Below are positions 45,801 to 53,755 of a stretch of 64,000 bases of DNA, piece after piece. Position 1 is the first letter of the stretch. Every line of letters begins with the position of its first letter. Under the pieces are notes generated by a model. The model was not told the origin of the DNA. It was given only the letters and a program-made list of their open reading frames with translations, and searched no databases. The position numbers and the translations under genes are program-made. Origin of the DNA: Lycocorax pyrrhopterus obiensis (Eukaryota; Chordata; Aves; Passeriformes; Paradisaeidae); NCBI GenBank assembly GCA_014706295.1, contig JACSVZ010000037.1, forward strand, positions 930,001 to 994,000. The letters run 5' to 3'.

Positions 45801-46678
45801 TTCCCACGTGGGAAGACAAAAAAGCTCAGCTTTCTGAGGGGCTGGGCAGTGCTGGAAAATAAGGGCAGCCTCTCTCTGCTGTGTCTCTGCTGCTTTGAGG
45901 CTGCTTTGGTTCCCAGAGGTGAATTACTCTCTCTGCTGTGCAGACTGTTTGCACTCTAAGGGTCTTTTTTTTGTTTCTCTGCTGGTTGTGAAGCGAGCTC
46001 ATGCCCTAAATAGTGGCCACTGCCTTGGAGTAGTTTTGGGACGAGGGAAAAGGATGCTGTAGGGAGCATTGCTGCTGCCTGCAACCACCTCTCTTGCTGA
46101 TAATTTGCTTTCTTCCAGTCTCAACCAGCATCTCAGGGGATGGTGCAAGCGCTGTGGGGGGACCCCCTTCCCTGGGGACTCACGAGGTGGATATCCTCCT
46201 TCGGGAGAAGGTAATGCTGGGGAGGGAGTGAGGAATGCCATCCCTGTCCTCGGCAGAGCAGCTGAATCCTGCCCAATGGCTGTGTCCCACTGGGAGTCCC
46301 AGCAGGGTGTGGGGACAGTGGGTGGCTGGAGGATGTGGGAAGCCGGGGACAGCAGGTCCCTTGCTGATGGCCATGAGTCGGCCAGGGGGGGGGCAGGGGG
46401 TCTGGAGCCTCTGTGGCTGCAGACTGGCCAGTGGCACCTGAATCTGCCTGCAGGGCGAGAAGCTGCTGGAGAAGGAAATGGGTCACCTCTCTGGTTTGGA
46501 AACAGAGTCAAAGGGAAAAAATGTGGTGATAAGAGACCTGCGGGAGGAGATCGGGGCCATGGCAAAGAAACTGGCCCAGGCAGCAGTGAGGAACGAGGTT
46601 GAGCTGACCCAGAAGCTGCTCACCTTCAACCAAGAGCTGGGAGCCCAAACAGAGGAGACCAAAGCCCTGAGGGAACAG
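42740..46678 (+). CDS. FHAD1: FHAD1, partial and possibly decaying
   Basis: FHAD1 is a long (about 1,400-residue in human) FHA-domain plus coiled-coil protein of ciliated and testis cells; its role is poorly known. Four exons are visible: 42740-42829, 43035-43241, 46119-46210 and 46454-46678. The first two encode an FHA domain (GADIVLQSAGVADRHAAL, LQDFNSPHGTFVN, RVRPGDILSFGTAG). The last two encode coiled coil (VDILLREK joined to GEKLLEKEMGHLSGLE). Exon 2 ends in phase 0 but exon 3 needs one leading base, so at least one exon between them is missing or unrecognised. An in-frame TGA lies at 42737-42739, where mammalian FHAD1 begins Met-Lys. No later exons are seen before the telomere-like array. 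Confidence 0.75.
43035..43241 (+). CDS. FHAD1: FHAD1 exon 2, FHA domain core
   Basis: Acceptor tgcctgctcccag; donor CAG|GTAGGG; 207 bases, phase 0. Encodes SAGVADRHAALEFSASDNSF, then ILQDFNSPHGTFVNS, then VRPGDILSFGTAGASFELVV. The FHA Asn-Gly of the phosphothreonine loop is His-Gly here. Confidence 0.82.
43242..46118 (+). other. FHAD1 intron or region with missing exons
   Basis: Begins with a 15-20-bp minisatellite (43245-43490). A GC-rich interval at 44919-45067 has a good acceptor (cttgctgcag) and a GTGAGG donor, and is open in one frame. Its Pro-rich product is not clearly FHAD1 and its end phase does not fit the next exon, so I do not call it. Confidence 0.5.
43245..43490. repeat. Minisatellite (cccagggaaaggtg-like)
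   Basis: Irregular units of about 15-30 bases built from gggaaggtgcccagg and gggatgtccagggaa words. It begins within five bases of the FHAD1 exon 2 donor. Confidence 0.85.
46119..46210 (+). CDS. FHAD1: FHAD1 coiled-coil-region exon
   Basis: Acceptor gctttcttccag; donor AAG|GTAATG; 92 bases. The frame STSISGDGASAVGGPPSLG then THEVDILLREK joins exactly with the next exon. The first two bases require one base from an unseen upstream exon. Confidence 0.65.
46454..46678 (+). CDS. FHAD1: FHAD1 coiled-coil exon
   Basis: Acceptor ctgcctgcag; donor CAG|GTACTG; 225 bases, phase 0. Encodes GEKLLEKEMGHLSGLETESK, then VIRDLREEIGAMAKKLAQA, then QKLLTFNQELGAQTEET to LREQ. The clear heptads fit the FHAD1 coiled coil. 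Confidence 0.72.
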
Positions 46679-46796
46679 GTACTGGAGGCTTTCATAGGCA
46701 CTGAGCACAGAAAACACCTCTCTGGTACAGGTGTAGTGTAAAACACACTGGTGAGGAACAGTTTGCATGTCTGAAATCAAGGGAAACGAGATGGGT

Positions 46797-46905
46797 CCTT
46801 CCTTCCTTCCTTCCTTCCTTCCTTCCTTCCTTCCTTCCTTCCTCCCTTCCTCCCTTCCTCCCTTCCTCCCTTCCTCCCTTCCTCCTTCCCTCCTTCCCTC
46901 CCTCT
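46797..46905. repeat. Pyrimidine (TTCC)n / (CTTCC)n microsatellite
   Basis: Begins with eleven or so perfect ttcc units and passes into cttccctc and ccttccctcc variants. The + strand is all pyrimidine for over 100 bases. Confidence 0.95.
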
Positions 46906-48349
46906 CCATGCCTCTGGCATTAGGATTTCAGCAGGAACACCCAAAGCACATTTAAGGTGGTGTTATTTGAAGCAATGGTTGCTGAGAGTAGCTCAAAGAT
47001 GCTGAAGAGCAATCCCACCAAACCAGGACCTGGAGGTGCCAGATGTCCCTCTCTGATCTGGTCAGGAGCACGGGTGACTCCGTGCTTTGCACATCAACAA
47101 CCTGCAGAAAGGCTCGAGCCAGGTTTTCAGCCAGAGCAGCAGAGAATAAAACAGGAAGAGGGACCATGAGAACTGCACGGAGGACAGACAAAAGGACAGA
47201 GCAGGTAAGAAGGACAGGCAGATTTCCCTGCCATAAGTGGGATGAGTGATGCAAACAAACAAATAAAAAAAGAAAAAGAGGAAATGAGCCTTTTTCACTG
47301 TCATTTACTCCCCCATTTTGCTGTTTCAAACCACTGTTACATCATCTCATGCTGTGGGGGATATTTTCACTGGGTCAAAATGGAAGCATCCCTAATGTGC
47401 AATACTTTGAATAAATCTACTGATACAGACCTCCCAGAGGATGCTACAACTGCAAATGATCCAAAAGAAGCCATTTCAACCCTATTAAGGAACAAGAATA
47501 ACTCATAAGCATCTAAAAGCTCTTAAGTTTTGAAGCTGTTAAGTTTTGAAGGGCAAGACATGGTTTGGACTAAGAGAAGAACCCAGAACGCCTTGTGTGG
47601 CACTACCTAAAGCAGCTGAACCACCTAAACCAGCTCTTTTCCTGGAAGGAAGAGGCAGAAGAGAAGAGTCTGAAGTGGTAAAGGAAACCCTCAGAAACTG
47701 AGGAGCTCCAGCCTGACCGAGATGAGTTCCATTCCAGGATGTAATAACACTTCAGTGGGAGATCCCAAGACTCTTCTGCTCTTCTTCAATATTCCACAGG
47801 ATTAAGACCAAAGGTGGTCCCCAACCCAATCCAGAATCCTTTAAGTGTATTTCACAACAGGAGCCCGGTAACTAGCAAGTCTCGTTCTTGTCCACTTTCT
47901 GTGTTGACAAAGACCTAAATTATGATTTAAACTCTTCTAAAGAGAGCTCAGCCTTTTTTCCAAGGCTGCAGTTCATACTGGCACAGATGGCATTGGGCAG
48001 GAGGTGCTCTGAGACAGAATAAACACTGCTGAACTCAGGTGGGTACTAGAGTGTGGCAGACTGTCCCAGGAGTGAAAGGATTTTTTTTTTTAGTCTGGAC
48101 AAAAACATCAAAACACACCAGCAAAATTGGTGTCGTGTGTGGTATCACTGAGACTACAGGGAAGAAAGCAGTGTGAAACCAAGCTGTGCCCATCGGGGTG
48201 TGAAGTGTGGTGGATGTTTTTATCTTCCTTGAAGTGCTCAGAGTGGTACCTGATATTCCCAGCTTTGAGAGCCCTGAGAAATGACCTCAGTCCTGCGGTG
48301 AAAGAACATTCTGAATTTTGGATAAACTGAGTGGGGATTTGAGAGAAGG

Positions 48350-48770
48350 TGAAATACACAAAAATGCCACCAAGGTGATTGAGGGACTGAAGCATCTGAC
48401 ATGCAGGAGGCTGATGAGCTGAGATTGTTCAGCCTTGGGAAGAGGTGGCATCGTAACCACTGTGCATAAATACCTGATGGGAGAGAGTAAAACATACAGG
48501 GTCAGGCTGTTCTGGGTGGCATCCAGTGAAAAAAGAGGGACTAGGCACAAATTCAAATACAAAAGATTGCACATAGACATAAGAAAGAACTTTTCCTACC
48601 ATGAGGATGGTCAAACACAGGAAAAGGCTGCCCACGGTGGTGCTGGACTGTTGATCCTTGGAGAGACTCAAAGCGTTACTGGGAGGGCCCTGAGCAATCT
48701 GCTCAGGTTTGAGCGAGGGGTTGGACTGAGGATCTCCAAAGGTCCCTTCCAGTGTCAATGACTCCATGCT
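48350..48770 (+). mobile_element. CR1 LINE 3' end, about 420 bp
   Basis: One of the longer copies. It includes ctgatgagctgagattgttc, agcattcatactacc-type mid sequence, agaaagaacttttcctacca and the end ccaaaggtcccttccagtgt. Confidence 0.8.
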
Positions 48771-49114
48771 CCAAGTCTGTATTGGCCTCAAATCCTGGTG
48801 GGGAACCTCAGCCCCCACCTTCAAAACAAGTGACAAGCATGAAACTCTTCTCATTTATTTAGGGCAACTATTTGTGTTTATTTAGGGAGTGCCCAAAACG
48901 CTGGGGGTAGAAGCCACCTTTAAATCTTTCTCTTTTTTTTAAATCACCCCAAAAATTCTTGTGAGGCACCTGTAATTTGTTCTGACAGCATCCCCTATTT
49001 CAGAAAATAAAGACTTGCTGCTCTTTGAAATGAAACTTGGCATAAGTACGTCATTGGAAGTTACTGAACTGCCAGTCTCAATTGATCAAAAATTGTTATC
49101 CAGCAGAAACTCAC

Positions 49115-49368
49115 CTTGTCTATTGTTTCTAAATCTCAGTGCAGCCAATTTTGCAGGGAACAGAGCTTTGGCAAGGATATCTTTTCCATATCTCCACAGT
49201 TTTTCATATAAGGTAATGTCGTACATGGACAAGCAGCTAATTGCACCTTCAGCTTTTTAAATTTATTTTCCATTTCCTCCTTGTTCTGAAGAGCAAGTTG
49301 TTTGTCCGCATCTGTGATGTCAGAACGTTCTTTTGTGTCTTGAACTCTTTTTGCCATGCATCCCATGC
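49115..49368 (-). pseudogene. Frameshifted coding exon of an unidentified gene
   Basis: On the minus strand a strong acceptor (gatctttctcccag) opens AWDAWQKEFKTQKNVLTSQ, running to RTRRKWKINLK, where the frame meets TGA. After a one-base shift at a run of five A's (near 49265), the frame continues AISCLSMYDITLYEKLWRYG and KALFPAKLAALRFRNNRQ. It then ends at CAAG|GTGAGT, a strong donor. Splice sites at both ends plus continuous, protein-like sequence across a homopolymer shift point to a real exon that is broken or mis-sequenced. I do not recognise the family; the Trp- and Lys-rich character fits a cytoskeletal or axonemal protein but that is a guess. Confidence 0.5.
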
Positions 49369-49774
49369 CTGGGAGAAAGATCTCCAGAATACAACTATTT
49401 ATTTTCATTAACAATAAGAAAGCAAATCCAAAGGCTTTAAAGATGCAGATAATCTCTAATTTTAGACATAGCAATGCACTTACTGTCAATTTAAAGCTGC
49501 TCCCTACTTGTCCTACCTTCTAATTAACAACTCTTCTTGTTTGCCTTAATGTAATTTTTAGGAATGTCACTGTTACTTGTCTGAAGTCAGAAGCCTTTTT
49601 GGAGTTGTAGAAATGGAACACATTTTAAATGTTATGTTCATAATTTAATGCCAAGAGACATCAAAAACTATCAAGTTTTATTACAGTTACTTGGCTGCTC
49701 TTGTCACAGAGAGAACAACACGAGGAGAAGGAAAAGACTACAAAAAATGCACTGAACGGGCATTAACAGCAAGC

Positions 49775-49930
49775 AGGGCAGCCTGGCACAGGGTGCCCAG
49801 GGCAGCTGTGGAAGAAGAACCCCTGGAAGTGTCCAAGGGCAGGCTGGAAGCCAGCTGGGATAGCAGAAGGTGTCCCTGCCCATGGAACTGGATGATCCCC
49901 AAGGTCCCACCCAACCCAGGGATTCAGGGG
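49775..49930 (+). mobile_element. CR1 LINE 3' end
   Basis: Contains gcctggcacagggtgcccag, ccctggaagtgtccaagggc, gaaggtgtccctgcccatgg and gatccccaaggtcccaccca. Confidence 0.85.
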
Positions 49931-50035
49931 TTCCCTGAACCTCTGACTGCCCAGGGGCACTGGACAACTGCAGCTGGGGGGAAGACTCTGCTTCTTTGTG
50001 TGGGCTTGGCACCTCAAAGAGGTTCAGGGTGGAAT

Positions 50036-50345
50036 GGATGAGATGAAGAGAGAAAAGAGACAAAGAAAAGAGAGAAAAGAAAGTGAGGCAAGAAGAAACA
50101 AAAGACGAGAGAGAGTGAAAGAGGCAAAGCAAAGAGGAAAGAGAGGAAAAGAGGAGAGAGAGAGAAGTGAACAGGAGAGAGAAGGGGACAAAGATGGGTG
50201 AGACAGAGGGAGAGAGACTGAGAGGCACAAAGAGGGGCAAAGGGGAGGGAGAGACAGAGGGACAGGAAAAGGCTCTGACAAAGATGACACAAAACAAACA
50301 AAAAAGAGCAAATCACACCAGAGAAAGGAGCCAAAGAGGAAACAA
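50036..50345. repeat. Purine-rich (GA/AAG) low-complexity tract
   Basis: About 300 bases of almost pure A and G on the + strand (agagaaaagagacaaagaaa and similar). Such tracts can adopt triplex structures. Open frames on the minus strand (Ser/Leu/Phe-rich) are artefacts of composition. Confidence 0.85.
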
Positions 50346-50514
50346 ACAAATCTTTATTACAACTTTAGCGAATCAGTTCTTTCCAGTTACACTTCCTCAA
50401 GTATATTTCTGTACAGCTCAGTCATTTGAGAGAGCACAACTTTACATCAGGTTCAACGCAGATTGATGCAAAACCAAGAACAACTCTACAAAATGCAAAA
50501 CCCCCTTGGACAAA

Positions 50515-50705
50515 AGTCTGTACAAGTACAGGGCTTTAGAAAGCAATACAGGTGACAGAACAAATAACGGGGCCCTACACAATTTCAATCTCTCAAAAAA
50601 ACTGATCAACTTAAATACACATTAGTACAATACAAAACCAAGTATATAAGGGCAAAACACAATGTTCATACAAGTACAGGGCATTAAAATGCAACACACA
50701 TTCCA
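50515..50705 (+). repeat. Diverged direct repeat flanking the telomere-like array
   Basis: The word tacaagtacagggc followed by (a/t)tta(g)aaa and gcaa(t/c)aca occurs near 50521 and again near 50677, about 156 bases apart. This suggests an old tandem duplication or satellite remnant next to the array. Confidence 0.55.
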
Positions 50706-51042
50706 CAATAAAAAAAGCAGAACAAACAAATTCACAAAGCTATGCAATTCCTGACCAACAAAGGGTCACACAAAACTACAGAGCATAACATAAGCACAAT
50801 GATAACCCTAATTCTAACCTCTAACTAAAATCCAGAATTCTAGCCCCAAGCCTAACCTAACACTAACAATTAACTCTAAGCCCTAGTTCTAACCAAAACC
50901 TTAATGGAAAGCCCTACCCTTACTCCTTAACCCTAACCCAAACCCCTAACCCCATACCTAATCCCTAAACCCAAACCCCAAACCCTAACCCATAAGCCAA
51001 ACCCCATACCTAATCCCTAAACCCAAACCCCAAACCTTAACC

Positions 51043-51376
51043 TGTCACTGGCGAGCAGAGACCGAGGAATAACGCGACATGGACAGTTTAGGACGAGAAG
51101 AAACCGACTCTTTATTAATTTACAAATTCGCTTCCGTACCTTAGCATGCTGGACTGACATAAGGTCATTGGTTCACTGACCAACCACCCCCCAGAGGGAT
51201 TGGCTGAACCCAACAACACTTACTTCAGATATTTTCTCCTTGGTGTCATAACAATACCATAGTTCACAAAATCTCCGAACTGTTTTCCCATAGCGTCCGT
51301 GAGAAAGCAAGGTTTTCACACAGACACTGTCAGAAAACTGAGAAATCTCTCGGCAGCCAGGCTTTTAGCATCCACA
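51043..51376 (-). mobile_element. Solo LTR of an endogenous retrovirus (minus orientation)
   Basis: The minus strand begins TGTGGATGC and ends CCAGTGACA, the TG...CA ends of an LTR. It has AATAAA at 51111-51116 (reverse) about 70 bases before the 3' end. It is flanked by a perfect 6-base target duplication, ttaacc at 51037-51042 and 51377-51382, itself telomere-like. At 334 bases with no internal coding region, it is an LTR left by recombination of a full provirus. Confidence 0.85.
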
Positions 51377-51492
51377 TTAACCCATAACCAATCCCTAAAC
51401 CCAGTCCCTATAACCCATAACCCAAACCCTAACCCCATACCTAATCCCTAAACCCACACTCTAACCCATAACCCAAACCCTAACCCCAAACC

Positions 51493-52070
51493 TGTTGGGG
51501 TGCTTTGGACCACTTGGGGTCTGCCCGCTGCCCATCACGGCATGCCCACCAATGGGCTGATGACTCGGAGAGCAAAGGGCAGTCCACGGGCGAGGCCCAG
51601 GTCTGAGCCCATACCCCTTTCTCCAGAAGGTTCTGTTACATTCGGTTGTGCATTGGTTTGTTCTGTAAATTCCCTCCTCTGTAACCTAGCCATTGGTTCT
51701 GTGCCCTCGGGATCCCCCTCCGGGCTTATCCTCTATTGGTTGTTTGTTCTGTACCACCCCTGTTGAAAGGCGTCCGTAACCCTGGCCCCAAGGCCATTCC
51801 TGCCCTCTGCTTTCGGGGGAAATAAACTCCTGGAAGGTTTCACGGAGTGGTCCTCTCCCTTGCCTCTTTCGCCTCTGGGATACCTGAGGGACTCAGACCT
51901 CTGGGTCTCCTCATGCTGGGCACGCCTGCTGCCACAGAGCCAGTGCTGCCCGACCACGCGGCCGCCGAGACTCGACACTTTCCAGTGCCTGTCTGCGGGA
52001 AGGTCACCGTCGCCTCTCCAGAGCAGGACAAATGCCCCCTGAGGCTGACCCCTCTCCCAGGGCAGTGACA
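51493..52070 (+). mobile_element. Solo LTR of an endogenous retrovirus (plus orientation)
   Basis: Begins TGTTGGGGTG and ends GGGCAGTGACA. It contains attggt (inverted CCAAT) words near 51651, 51691 and 51735 and AATAAA at 51821. The flanks caaacc (51487-51492) and catacc (52071-52076) match at five of six bases, consistent with a 6-base target duplication. It shares the terminal CAGTGACA with the other LTR but is longer (578 bases) and opposite in orientation. No retroviral genes are present. Confidence 0.8.
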
Positions 52071-52959
52071 CATACCGAATCCCTAAACCCAAACCCTAAC
52101 CCTAACCCCATACCTAATCCCTAAACACAAACCCTAACGCAAACAATAGCCCCATACCTAATCCCTAAACCCAAATCCTAAACCATAACCCAAACCCTAG
52201 TCCCACATCTAATCCCTAACCCAACTCTCATAACCCACCCTAACCCATACCTAACCTAAACCCAAACCCTACCCTAGGCCCATCGTAATCCCTAAACGCC
52301 AAAACCCTAAACCCATATCATCCTAACCCAACAAATCCTAACCCAACCCTAACCTAATCCCTAAACCCTAACCCAAACCCTAGACCCATACCTAATCCCT
52401 AAACACGAACTCTAACCCATAACCCAAACCCTAACCCCATACCTAATCCCTAAACCCAAAACCTAATCCCTAAACCCAAACCCTAACCCATAACTCAAAC
52501 TGTAACCCATAACCCAAACCCTAACCCCATACCTAATCCCTAAACCCAAACCCTAACCCAAACCCTAGTCCCACACCTAATCCCTAAACGCGAAGCCCAA
52601 CCCATAACCCAAACCCTAACCCCATACCTAATCTCTAAACCCAAACCCTAACCCATAACCCAAACCCTAGTCCCATACGTAATCCCTAAACCCAAACCCT
52701 AACCCATAACCCAAACCCTAACCCATAACTCAAACCGTAACCCATAACCCAAACCCTAACCCCATACCTAATCCCTAACCCCATAACCCAATCCCTAAAC
52801 CCAAACCCTAACCCATAACCCAAACCCTAGTCCCATACCTAATCCCTAAACGCAAATCCTAAACCATAACCCAAACCCTAGTCCCATACCTAATCCCTAA
52901 ACCCAAACCCTAACCCATAACCCCAACCCCGGCCCCAGCCCGGTTCCCAGCTGTAGTGG

Positions 52960-53090
52960 CCGCCTTTCACCACCAGGTGCCAGCAGCGAGTCCCTGCGCT
53001 CAGTGCGCATGCGCGCAGCCGCGCTCCGCCAGCAGGTGGCACCAGCGAGACCCCGCCAGGGCCAGCGCGCATGCGCACTGCGAGCTGCGG
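52960..53090. promoter_or_regulatory. Two tandem units of about 62 bp with NRF1-type and CTCF-like motifs
   Basis: Unit 1 (about 52967-53024) and unit 2 (about 53025-53089) share the order ccag(c)aggtg(g/c)ca, ccagcgag, then a GCGCATGCGC palindrome. The palindromes at 53004-53015 and 53066-53077 match the NRF1 consensus YGCGCATGCGCR. The cores ccaccaggtgc (52970) and cgccagcaggtggcac (53027) resemble a CTCF site. They start 40 bases after the telomere-like array and 740 bases before the MRPS16 start. Confidence 0.65.
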
Positions 53091-53284
53091 TACCCGCGCT
53101 GCTCAGCGGCGGCGGCAGCGACTCAAAATCCCCGAATCCCGGAATTCGGGTCTGTCCCGGGGACACAGACACCGGGACACGGAGACATTCCTGTTTCCTT
53201 CCTGGGGGTCACCGCTTCTTACGCTTTCAAGCCATATCGCGAGTTATATTCGTGTTTGAAAGCCCTGTGTGTCTGTATTCAGGG

Positions 53285-53450
53285 TTTCTTACATTCTAAA
53301 ATTCTATATATATAAGATATATATATACCTAATACATGTATTAGTTATATAGGATAGATATATATATAATATAGCAGATACGGTGGGTTATTTTAAAACC
53401 AATTTTTATACAAAGTAATACTATTTGCCAATATATATAAAAATAACAAA
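53285..53450. repeat. AT-rich (TATA)n tract
   Basis: Several short tatata runs between the GC-rich tandem units and the MRPS16 promoter. Simple sequence. Confidence 0.75.
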
Positions 53451-53599
53451 CTTGGCCGTTTCAGTATTTTACACACGCGCACACCCTCCCTCCCTCCCTA
53501 TGAATTTTCAAGCACTTCGGGGCTGGAACCTCCCTTTTTGGGGCTGTAATCTCCCTTTTTGGGGGAGCCCCAGTAACCCCCCGGGATTCCGGCAGCATC

Positions 53600-53742
53600 G
53601 CTCTCCCGGTGACACTGGCATTCCCCAATGACGTCATCGCCGCCCAGACTCCAACTCCCGGCAGCCGCCGCGCGAGCCCATCTATGCGCTTCCGGCCCCT
53701 TTACGTCATCTCTGCGCGCCGCGCGCGGGCCGTGCCGCCGCC
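53600..53742 (+). promoter_or_regulatory. MRPS16: MRPS16 promoter with CRE, CCAAT and ETS sites
   Basis: Immediately upstream of the MRPS16 ATG, in a CpG island, are CCAAT (53625-53629) overlapping a perfect CRE palindrome TGACGTCA (53629-53636). An ETS-type CTTCCGG (53689-53695) and a second half-palindrome TACGTCA (53702-53708) follow. CRE, ETS and NRF1 sites are typical of nuclear genes for mitochondrial proteins. No TATA box is evident. Confidence 0.7.
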
Positions 53743-53755
53743 ATGGTGCAGCTCG
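53743..53755 (+). CDS. MRPS16: MRPS16 exon 1 coding part (13 bases)
   Basis: ATG GTG CAG CTC G, then donor GTGAGT. The leftover G joins GG of exon 2 to make Gly. Confidence 0.93.

Larger units (their letters stand above)
46679..49114. other. Region after the last FHAD1 exon
   Basis: Holds a long (TTCC)n/(TTCCC)n tract (46797-46905) and a CR1 copy (48350-48770). An open 60-codon frame (47043-47222) passes a CAG|GTAAGA donor, but no acceptor or family match supports it. The next expected FHAD1 exons are not seen. Confidence 0.5.
49369..50811. other. Left flank of the telomere-like array
   Basis: Contains a CR1 copy (49775-49930), a purine-rich tract (50036-50345) and an AT-rich stretch with a diverged direct repeat (near 50515 and 50671). 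A reverse AATAAA (tctttattac at 50351) lies at the start of the AT-rich part. No coding sequence recognised. Confidence 0.5.
50812..52930 (+). repeat. Degenerate telomere-like repeat array, about 2.1 kb
   Basis: Built from ccctaaccc, ccataaccc, ccaaaccc, ccctagtccc and tacctaatccctaaa words. They are arranged in a loose higher-order unit of about 45-55 bases, clearest at 52380-52920. The vertebrate telomere hexamer CCCTAA is common but every block is interrupted by variants. All of it is C-rich on the + strand, with no switch to TTAGGG orientation. Two solo LTRs interrupt it (51043-51376 and 51493-52070). Net telomere-like sequence is about 1.2 kb. Confidence 0.93.

Noticed and set aside
47043..47222. 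A 60-codon + strand frame with a CAG|GTAAGA donor after the last FHAD1 exon
   Set aside because: No acceptor, and the sequence is Arg/Thr-rich without coiled-coil heptads.
50024..50349. Ser/Leu/Phe-rich minus-strand frames
   Set aside because: Artefact of the purine-rich low-complexity tract.
50812..52930. Head-to-head ancestral telomere fusion
   Set aside because: All telomere-like words are in one orientation. A fusion should switch from TTAGGG to CCCTAA.
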